A stretch of DNA of 64,000 nucleotides from Antedon mediterranea. Its lineage: Eukaryota; Echinodermata; Crinoidea; Comatulida; Antedonidae. The stretch covers positions 11,903,201 to 11,967,200 of the forward strand of contig NC_092670.1 of assembly GCF_964355755.1 (NCBI RefSeq), read 5' to 3'. This document shows positions 43,801 through 55,800 of the stretch, piece after piece (within the stretch, counting starts at the first letter, position 1; each line of letters begins with the position of its first letter). The notes under the pieces are model-generated. The model was not told the DNA's origin and ran no database searches. It saw only the letters and a program-made list of their open reading frames with translations. Both the position numbers and the translations under genes were made by a program.

Positions 43801-46800
43801 ACAGTAGATTATTAAAACGCAGTGTCATCTCCGACAAATTCCTCTCAGTACGATGGTTACTTGTATCGCCAACAGCCTTATAAGGCACTGAGAATACTGT
43901 ATGTGGAAAAAATAGTATCTATTGTAAACGCACACATTTAATGTTCAACTTGGTGATGTGTGCATTTATCACTTTCTTCAATACCTGATGCAATACTGTT
44001 CTTACAGTGTTACTTTACAGACAAATTCTTCTCAGAAAATAATAATAACTTTCATTTCAACAGCCTAAACAAGACACTGAGAATATGGAAAAAATTGTAT
44101 ATAACGCACACATTTACAGGTAATTTTTCTAGCCCTATTTATCACTTTTAAATGGTATGTACAATAAACAATGTACTGCACTGTATATGCAGTGTATTCT
44201 CCGACAAATTCCTCAGTAAAAACTTTATCGTCAATCAAAAAGCAAGACACAGAGAATAGGGGAAAAACAGGATATAAACATACACATGAACTTGCTGTCT
44301 TATATCATACTATAATGCTAGCAAAACTGTATGCAGTGTCCTTCCTGACAAATTCCTCAGTAACAACTGTTATCGCCAATCGCAAACAGTAAGACACAGA
44401 GAATATGAAGAAAATAGCTTCAATGTACTCATAAAGTTGCTGTTTATATATTCATATACTAACTGTATACTAGCAAAACTGTATGCAGTGTCCTCTCTGA
44501 CAAATTCGTCGGTAAAAACTTTTATCGCCAATCCAAAAGCAAGACACATAGATAGAATACGGGAAAAATAGCATCTAACATACTGTACACATGAACTTGC
44601 TGTATACTCGTGTAATAATAATAATAGCAAAACTGTATGCAGTGTCCTCTTTGACAAATTTCTCAATTTAACTTGAAACAGCCTAAACAAGGCACTCGGA
44701 ATACGGACAAAATATTGTATCTAAAGAAAACATTCTGTAATCAACTTGCTGTATTAAATAAACCCTAATCACTTTTACAGTACAAGACAGGTGAAGTAAA
44801 TTACGTATGGTAGATACATTGTACTATACATAGTGCACACAGTCTTAGCATATTGTAGTCATAATGTACTGTACAATATCCCTAATAGCCTACAAAAGGC
44901 AAGATAACAAAACAGTGTCTCCTGCACACACATTTAATTACATTTGTCGTAACAGTGATAATACTCGAAACCCTAATCACTTTCATTACTAGATCCAACG
45001 TAATCTCATCTTAACTATGTCTGACCACTTGAAGATGTCCTCGGCCAATCAGCACGAGAATTATCGGTGAAGTCTACGAGTGAAGAGCAAGTTGATGATC
45101 GTACGTTTCAATAACAAACAGAATAAACATCCAAATATTGCATACAGTTTCGTCCTCTATTGATGGCAAATATTCTCAGACTAGAAATAATTTCAACTTT
45201 AAAACAAAGTCTAAGGTCTTAACATAAAATTGTTCCACCTTACTGTATGTGCTTGTTACTACTATGTCATGAACTAACAACTTTATTTAGTAAAAGCACA
45301 ACAAATGTTTTATCAATTTATCAATAACATCTCTGTACTTCAGATAAAATGCAGTCTTGTTAAAATGTTCTTGTACACTGCCATGAACTAACCAATTTTA
45401 TGTCACAAAAAAAAAAGTTATGTAATGAAAAAATAGCGCATAAAATAGAACGTTGTAGCCTCACATGTAGACGTCCACATCATATACCTTTAATAGGTTG
45501 ATGGTCGCATACAATATAAAATTGACATGTTACTACTCAATAACTAGTTGTATCGAACCACGTACACAACATGCTTTTAAGAAAATTACGACGTACAATG
45601 AATGTACAAGTAATATAGATGTACAACAGTGTGAAAAGCGTAGAAAACCATGAGATCAATGATTCAGAAAGAATTACCTGGTTACTCAAAAATCATTGGT
45701 TGACGATAAATCATTGGAGAGAATTAATGTTCGACGGCAGGCATAAAATAAACTAATCATATGCTAATAGAATTCTGAAAGCCGATGGATCTTTTTAGTA
45801 AATTTTTTTATATGGTCGTTTGAAAAGGAAACTAATGACATGATTGGAATTTTAAATTTAGATTATTTTTTTTACGTGATCAATTTAAGTAGAGCATGGC
45901 AAATATTTCTCACCCTTAAATATCAAGTACTATTTATTATATTTTTCCCTATACAGTAGTCAGTAATATTACAATAGCTTGAGTTATTTTTTTCATATTT
46001 AAGATGAAAATTATGGCACAAATGTACATTTAATTTATTAAAAAGTATAATATTTTCCTAAACAAATAATACCCTCTCAGAGTATTATATAATATATTAT
46101 GTTTGTAATAATTTTTGCAAGCCTTTAATTTACGTAATAAGACGTAAAATACAAAAAAAAAATGTAGCCCTGTCAGGATAAGCCTGAATAACTTATACCT
46201 TAATAAAGATTTTGGAACGGCCACATTCTCGGCAACGTTTACGTCCATGATGGGAGACCATTTAAGAATACAGTACATCGCGTTGGGTTCTATAGGATTA
46301 TGGGTACTGTTACCTTAGTTTAGGCCAAAGCTTTCCATACATGTTTGATCTTAAAAATAACCGGGGTAATGAAGTGAAAATTTCATTTTAACAATTTATG
46401 GAATTTGCGATGAAAATAAATGAATACAAACCAGGGTCCTCTGGTTTACTTTGCGTAAGGCCACTGCCTTTGAGAGTTATAGTACTATACATGAACCAAT
46501 GGAGCTGACATACAACCGTACAACCCTTATACCCTATTATATAATATTGTATACTATCTAATATTGTTGTATCAACAGTATATGCTTCAAAATTAAAGTA
46601 CTCAACATTGAACCTTTCTCTTAAAATGCTAATCGTTGTTAGACATTGCGCGTCTCACTTGTTTTCGCCACTCAGTGCGTTTTTGAGCAAGCATGTGCAT
46701 AGGTCCGCGTGTGAAAAGTTCTGTTTCCTTTTTTATGTTTGCCATCCATGTTGTTTTTGGTCTTCCTTTTGGTCTTTTGGTCTTTCTCTGAGCCTCTCCG

Positions 46801-49800
46801 AGTGCGATCTTAGCTTTTAACATTGAATAGCCTTCATTAATCTTCATTAAAATTCATTCATTCATTTAACGAGCTAAATCAATAAATTAGATGGTAGTTT
46901 ACAGTGATCAGGCCAAGGTACACAATCAGGCCAAGTGAAATTAATCTATTGATTATTAAAGTTCTGCATCCTTTTAAAATGTTTATAAAAAAAGTCACAG
47001 TCATTCTATATTTCTAACTTATTTTTGTCAATACAGCAAACTGATTAATTTCATAATTTTATAGTATTTCACTTTTTTCAGAAAGGTTCTAAAATCTCAA
47101 AAAGATTGAATTGTTGAAATTAAAATTGTTGAAATTCAAACATTCAATGATTCGAAAATTTATAGATTTATATACTATCAAATTGATTAATAATTTAAAA
47201 CATCTTTGTGCATTTAAAAAACATTGTTATAGTATAATACATGGATCGAATCGAATAGAATTGAGTGAATAATTGGAAAATTTGGCAATGGCATATTACA
47301 AAATTGAACAGGCAACTAATACATTAATCCTATCAAAGTTTATGCAGCTGCCAGAGTTACATCTGTACACTACATCATGTTATGACAATAAAAATCTGTT
47401 TTATAAATCATAAATACAGTACCATCTGGTTGCAAGATTTTGAAGACTGAAAATTGGAACTGTACATTGATGTTTTAAAGTAATATACAAATGAGTTTAT
47501 TACTGTACTGTACATGTTTTTGGTATTGGTGCAAAGTACAATCTACTGTAAACCAGTAGGCATCAGATGTATATGAATGCCACTTCCCAGGTTTTAAAGT
47601 TTAGTTTTTTGAAGATAGTAAATGTCAAAAAATATGTACAGTATTAACTGTACTTTAAATACAAAGATACAGTTATTGTTATGCAAAATATTCTATCTAT
47701 TCAAATTTGAAGAGCTCTCTGAACAATGAATGATACAAATATATCGAACTGGACATCAGTAAAAAGGTATACAGTAATCAGTAAACCTATAATTAGCAGC
47801 AGGCAACTGTAATGGCAAATGAGGCTAACAAAAACACAGAGCACAGAGATACTCAAAGAATTGACAATTAGAGAAGCAGAAAAAGAAAAAAGAACAAAGC
47901 AATGAACAGACTTAAGCTCTGTCTTACAGTACACTATCAACCTTGTCACAAAATGTGATATATCCATATAGACATGATGTATCATACTAAATATCACTAC
48001 CATATTTAAGCATATCTAAGCATATCACTACCATATTTGGGCACATCACACTATTTTTGTCAAACCAGCTTTACTAAAAAAATTATTATTCAATAAATTC
48101 TAACAAATGGGGCTAGCAACTGCAAACAAACTAAAGGGCTATACTGTTGTCCTGCAGTTACCAGGCAAAAAGACAAGCAAACCTTCTACATAACGCAGTA
48201 AGCAAGAAATACATACAATATTTTGTATAAAGCTGAAGAATATACAGCGAATAATCCTACAGTAAATAAGATTAATTTATCCTGAAAAGAAACGAACGTT
48301 CGATGTCAGAACACTTTCATCAAAAACAAACGCATAATGTAATCAAACGATACAATCCATTGACAATGCGAACAGTATATGGAACACCACAGTGGAATAA
48401 TTCAACGATACGTATTCCAATTTGGTATTATTAAAAATTGCACATTAAACCAGTAACGTATAATATAACAATGGCAATATTGATCACACTACAAACTGAC
48501 TTGAGAGGCACCAGTCAAACTTGACGAGAATATATTGTAATTAGTTGTGATTGGTGAAGAACCCAAATTGATCATCATAGTAACGATGATTAAATCACCA
48601 ATCAGAGAAGAGTGGGGGAACCCAGATTGTGTGACATTGGTTGCTCTTACAAGCTGAGTTAATATTTGTAGTTGGTCCAACCGACCTGACAAAATTAGGT
48701 CATACTATAATTTGTATAAATTATTACATGGAATAATTAAAACAAAATGGTTGCAGAAACTAGTCTACATAGTTTTAGAAAATTTAAATTAATTTATAAA
48801 ATAATAATATTTGTTATTTACAAACAATGATGTTAAATTTAGATACACACTGAAGGTGTGAGGAGTTTTTTTTTTTTTTTTTAAGTGGAATGCCTCAAAA
48901 ACTAATTATACTACATCTGTAGCTCCATTAAATCTTAAAAATTACTGTTAAAACTACATTCTGTAAAATATTTTATTCTTTTTCTCAAATTTAAAATCTG
49001 CATTCCCGAATTTAGTTTCACTACAGTACGACTATATCGCTTCAAACCTCTTAAAATCCCAAGAAAAGATATTAATTTTGAGCAGCCCTTAAAAAGGGAC
49101 TTTTTGTAATTGTGGCGATTCTAAAAACAAAATTGCTTTTGAGACAGTTCTTTACCTTGTTTATTACAGTAATTATCAAAATGTTAGATTTCAAAGAGTT
49201 AATTAAAATATGACATGGGGTTCATCATACATCAGTTTAATAGTCCTTAAAACTGATGCTGAGAGAATCCAGATGTGACACAGCCTGCAGCAGTTGTTAC
49301 CGTAGTTGTTATCAGTTTTTAAATGCAACTCTCAAGAAGCCTACTATCAAACCCAGTGGGCTACAAAATAAGATCAAGCTCTCATCCTACTAACTGTACT
49401 GTAATACTGTACATTAAGATTAATCAACAAATTGAATCAGTTATAAATTATGTCTGCTAATGACAACACTGGGGGTGGGGGATATTCGTTTAATAGGCTT
49501 CCACTAAAAATGCCAATCAGTGAATGTTATCATCTTGTCCTGTGTCATCTTGAACCTGTAATGTAAATCTGGTTGATTCATCCTATATTTTATTATATGG
49601 CACACAGTAGCATTCTAGGTCCAGGAAACCCTGCCTATAACATAATCAACTATAAAGATAACATCGATGTCTACCAAATCTTGTGAGACACAATTTTGTA
49701 CGTACCCTTGTTTTCTTTCCCCTCATTTTGGAAGGTTGTTCTCCAACAAAAAATTTGTAATTCCTACCACAGATTTTGTCAAAAGAAAGCATTGAGATAG

Positions 49801-52800
49801 TTTTTCTTTTTTTTTAATGCAATTTTATTTGTCACAGTCAAAAAAATGTATTTATTTGAAAAAACTGTAATTTAAAGTAAAAAATACTGTAGTCAAAAGG
49901 AATCAATACACTTTAATATTTTGTGCTACTCCTAATTATTGGTTTTTATTTTGTACAGCATGCATAAAATGTTGCTGATTTTCAATTTCAATGTAAATTG
50001 TATCTCTGCACTATATTTCTCTCTAATTTTATAATTCAAAATACACTTTGAACTCCAATTAATTGCACACCTTCGGGACCCAACAAATTGTTACCTGAGC
50101 AGGGGTTGGCCATAGTGTTAAAACATATATTGCCCTATAAATATTATAATATTATTAATATCATATATTTTGGGAGAAATTGCACTGAAAAGGGGTGTCC
50201 CACGGGAGAGGTTTTACTTTACCTATATACTCTATATAACATATTTGTAACATTAAAAGTGTATAAATATTGTTGTTGTTGAGGATACCACTGAGAATTG
50301 TACACTATTTTTTTATTAATCTGTATAGAATGTCTACATGTTTTATGGTACAGTTGAAATAAAGACTAAATTCGGTCTATCCATCTGCTGTATTGTAGCA
50401 TATTTAGACTATCAAGTATCAGGTCTTCTGCCTTTAAACTGATTGGTTTAAAATTACATGTGATAGCTGCACTACAGTATAAATAAATACAATGATGATT
50501 CCTACATGGCCCAAAGTAATCATCTTCTCAGTCTGTCGAGTATTAATTTAGATATGCCAAGATTCGTTTATGTTTCCTAAAGACAAATTAAAATAAAGAA
50601 CAACCTGATACTGTAGTTTACATAGATGAAATAATTTTGAAATTCTGAAAGGCGATAAAAGTATGCCCTCTGGAGTACTGTATGTACTGAATTGATATTT
50701 TCAGTATCTGTCACTAGACGTTGAATTACTACACACTGTAGTATGTAGTGCATACAATATTACTATTTATTTTACTACAGTTATAGTTTGTATACTGTAT
50801 ATTTTCTCTAAACTTCACTAAATTATCACAATCTGTCCTTAATAATTATTAGCAATTTATAATTTAATTTATTTATTGGTTTATACGTTTGATCGATATT
50901 TTCTTGGCATAGTTTAACCAGGGAGTTGTTATTTTACAACTCCCTGGTTAAAAGTGCACACCAGGAGGATTCAACTGTATGATTGTCTACACTTCTCTAC
51001 TGTACATACCACAATACTATAGGAAAGTACCATACCGTATATTTTCATTCGGTAAATAAATAAAGATGGCAGTATTATTTGTTTAATGCTGTATCAAATG
51101 TTGTGATAAACAGCTGAACATCATGTACTGTACGCTACTGTAATCACTGTATCAAATATTGTGATAAACAGCATCATTATGTACTGTACGTTACTGTACA
51201 TCACTGTATCAAATGTCGTGATATACAACATCATGTACTGTACGCTACTGTACATCACTGTATCAAATGTTGTGATAAACAGCATCATGAACTGTACGCT
51301 ACTGTACATCACTGTATCAAATGTTGTGATAAACAGCATCATGTACTGTACTGTACGCTACTGTACATCACTGTATCAAATGTTGTGATATACAGCATCA
51401 TGTACTGTACTGTACGTTACTGATACATCACTGTATAAAATGTTGTGATATACAGCATCATGTACTGTATGCTACTGTACATCACTGTATCAAATGTTGT
51501 GATAAACAGCATCATGTACTGTATGCTACTGTACATCACTGTATCAAATGTTGTGATATACAGCATCATGTACTGTACGTTACTGTACATCACTGTATCA
51601 AATGTTGTGATATACAGCATCATGTACTGTACGTTACTGTATCAAATGTTGTGATATACAGCATCATGTACTGTACGTTACTGTACATCACTGTATCAAA
51701 TGTTGTGATATACAGCATCATGTACTGTATGCTACTGTACATCACTGTATCAAATGTTGTGATAAACAGCATCATGTACTGTATGCTACTGTACATCACT
51801 GTATCAAATGTTGTGATAAACAGCATCATGTACTGTACGCTACTGTACATCACTGTATCAAATGTTGTGATATACAGCATCATGAACTGTAGGCTACTGT
51901 ACATCACTGTATCAAATGTTGTGATAAACAGCATCATGTACTGTATGCTACTGTACATCACTGTATCAAATGTTGTGATATACAGCATCATGAACTGTAG
52001 GCTACTGTACATCACTGTATCAAATGTTGTGATAAACAGAATCATGTACTGTATGCTACTGTACATCACTGTATCAAATGTTGTGATAAACAGCATCATG
52101 TACTGTACGCTACTGTACATCACTGTATCAAATGTTGTGATAAACAGCATCATGTACTGTACGTTACTGTACATTACTGTATCAAATGTTGTGATAAACA
52201 GCATCATGAACTGTATGCTACTGTACATCACTGTATCAAATGTTGTGATAAACAGCATCATGTACTGTACGCTACTGTACATCACTGTATCAAATGTTGT
52301 GATAAACAGCATCATGTACTGTACGCTACTGTACATCACCGTATCAAATGTTGTGATAAACAGCATCATGAACTGTATGCTACAGTACTGTACATCACTG
52401 TATCAAATGTTGTGATAAACAGCATCATGAACTGTATGCTACTGTACATCACTGTATCAAATGTTGTGATAAACAGCATCATGTACTGTACGCTACTGTA
52501 CATCACTGTATCAAATGTTGTGATAAACAGCATCATGTACTGTACTGTATGCTACTGTACATCACTGTATCAAATGTTGTGATAAACAGCATCATGTACT
52601 GTACGTTACTGTACATCACTGTATCAAATGTTGTGATATACAGCATCATGTACTGTATGCTACTGTACATCACTGTATCAAATGTTGTGATAAACAGCAT
52701 CATGTACTGTATGCTACTGTACATCACTGTATCAAATGTTGTGATAAACAGCATCATTATGTACTGTACGCTACTGTACATCACTGTATCAAATGTTGTG

Positions 52801-55800
52801 ATAAACAGAATCATGTACTGTATGCTACTGTACATCACTGTATCAAATGTTGTGATAAACAGCATCATTGTACGCTACTGTACATCACTGTATCAAATGT
52901 TGTGATAAACAGAATCATGTACTGTACATTACTGTACATCACTGTATCAAATGTTGTGATATACAGCATCATGTACTGTACGCTACTGTACATCACTATA
53001 TCAAATGTTGTGATAAACAGCATCATGTACTGTACGCTACTGTACATCACTATATCAAATGTTGTGATAAACAGCATCATGTACTGTACGCTACTGTACA
53101 TCACTGTATCAAATGTTGTGATAAACAGCATCATGTACTGTACGTTACTGTACATCACTGTATCAAATGTTAATAATTACATTTATAATACAGTATAGCA
53201 TCACATTAAACATTTTTTTGATGACCTAACAGTATGATAGGCAGACTGTCAAATGTGAGGTTGGAATAATTTTTTTTATACATGATACAATTGTTGAAAA
53301 AGGTAACTGTCACAAAAGATAACTGTTAAAACGCATCCTCCAAAAAAAAGTTGTAAAAGATGTTACTGTGTATATAACCTTAATCCATGTGTATAATAAT
53401 ATGTACTACTATTTACACAACCACAATAAATTTAATTTTAATAACAATATCAATGCCCTCAGCTTTCTCAAGGTTTTCATTCCCAATCAATACAAACTGG
53501 TAAATATTGATATAGTGTACTAATTATCTGGTCACATATTTTAATTAATGAATACATTGAGACTGTTGGGTCGTGTTTATACAACACCCTAAATTTGAAC
53601 ACGGCTTTAATTTTTAGCGTGTTGTTCGGACCGAGGTCAACCCACCTTAACGTTTGCTGTTATACTAGAAATCACGATACCGTGTTATACCGGAAGTTTC
53701 ATCAACACGCAGTGCATGCTAGGATAAAAGGTCAAATCGTTGATCGCGCTTGAATTGGCTGAGTTGTCAACAATCATCGTCGCCTCCTCGCTGTCGATTC
53801 GCGCGGTTTTTACCATTTTCATTATATTGTATTCGTTCACGTTTGCATTGTTGTTTATTTTGTTCTCGGTTCATTTAAATTAATAAAAGTTATTTTAAGG
53901 GTTTCATTGTTTCATCTATACACTATGGAAGAAGATGCCATTTTTGCGATGTTATTTTTTTTATTCTGTTTGGAGTGGGAAACGATAGATGCCTACTACC
54001 ACTACGAGTTGGCCCCACTAGGCTAGGCGTAAGACGTGGTAGGAGGATGATTGCTGGCAGCGAAGCAGCAACAAATGGGCCCAATCTTGTTAGCAATGTC
54101 GCATGACATGATTGATATTACGACCTGTTTTAACGAGAGGTCAAAATATACCCTGAGGACACTTCCAACACGGTAACGGCGACCGGGAATCCACCAAATT
54201 TTAGGATTCAGCCAAGTAGCCTTTTTTGCAATTAAAATCTCATTACACGGAATCTCTTTGTTGTTATACAACACACTTTTCGTAGGCGTGTAGAATATGC
54301 GTGTAATAGCGTGTTGTATAAACGCGCCCTTAGTCTTCTATTTGAATGCCTGGCTGAGTAGACTGTGATGCTTATTTACAGTAAAACTTACACCTATTTA
54401 AAGCAATTTACAAATCTTACACTTAAAGTTCTTCCAAGCATAATGGTTATAATACCATATTCAGGCTTTTTTGTTGATGTTTAAGACAATTAGGAGACCT
54501 TTAAAAAAAATAGGCAAGACCATTCTGTACTAACTAAATCCTAAAGACAAGTGCCACTTTATTAGATGAAATTGGTCGCATTTGAAATAAGTCTGAATTT
54601 ATTTTAATCGTACAGTAATATATTTTGCTCGTGATAAAATTAAAATCAGGAAATTTTGTATGGAGCACCGATTGATACTCTTTTTCATATTGGTCGTCTT
54701 AATACTCACCATCGTCTTTTATTGAGTTTAAAGCTCAGGTACAGGCATGAATTTTAAATATAATATTTGGTTAATTGTACATAAATCAAATATTTGTAAC
54801 AGAAATCAAGACGAAAAAACATGAATTTCCCTTAATATGGTCAAAAACAAAATTTGGCAAAATTCTTCCATAAAAACCAGGAAGACTTTTTTCAGTAGCT
54901 AGGTTGTTAACCTAATGTAATAACATGTCTCGTGACTCCCTAGCAAGTGAAAAAAGATGGTGGATATACGGTGGATAATTTTTGCTATAGCATGAAAATA
55001 AAAATTTGAAGTTGAATAAAAATACCAGAAATGTAAAATTCAAGTTATATTACCTATATTTAGTCATCTGATAACATTTTTTACCACACCGTTTATTTTT
55101 CATAGCTTTTTAAAATGCCTCTCTATTTACAAAATGTGTGTACAAAAGAATAGAGATTTTACCGTGTAACTATCCCCCCACTGATAAGAAAGTGCTTATT
55201 TTCAACAAACTTGTGTAACACAAATAAAATCCCAAAAATTATGAAACATATGGGAAACTATAGATCGATAATTATTGGAATGTATGCTCAATAGAAATTT
55301 TTTGCCCGCACCTGGCCTTTAAGGTTAGGCCAGGTTTACTCACTATCGTCTTTCACAATATTGCAGAAATATTTTTGCGGGGTATTGGCCTAGTACTTTT
55401 ACACGGTTTAGGACAGCAGCCGATAATGATCCAAACAAAGACAATATAAATTGCCAACCCCTTTATCAACACATCAACTGGTTCCTCCCATGCATTATAA
55501 GATGGTGGTAGCATACCCTTCATCTTCAAAAAAAAGGTATGGGACAGCAGTACACTGCCATTATATAAATTAACATTGAACTACTTAACTTATAGTATTT
55601 ATAGGCCTAGATATTATATACTGTAGTAGCCACTCTTTTATTTTGTCTTTTTTTAGTTATTTTATTCTAGTCTTACTCTTTTTTAAATATTCCTTTCTGA
55701 AAAGTGAAGATGATTAAATTATGATGTATGCTAATACTCCCATCATGTATTAAAACCCTAGGCCCACATAGATATTATACTATAGTTCATCCACATAGTA

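Noticed and set aside
43670-43888. 72-codon minus-strand frame ending at a donor, considered as SNTG exon 1
   Set aside because: It overlaps the 150-bp repeat array and does not resemble the syntrophin start; MDGEMK at 55980 fits better in phase and sequence.
51620-52415. Long open frames (about 250 codons) on both strands
   Set aside because: They lie wholly in the 54-bp satellite. A unit of 18 codons without stops keeps frames open; there is no independent coding signal.
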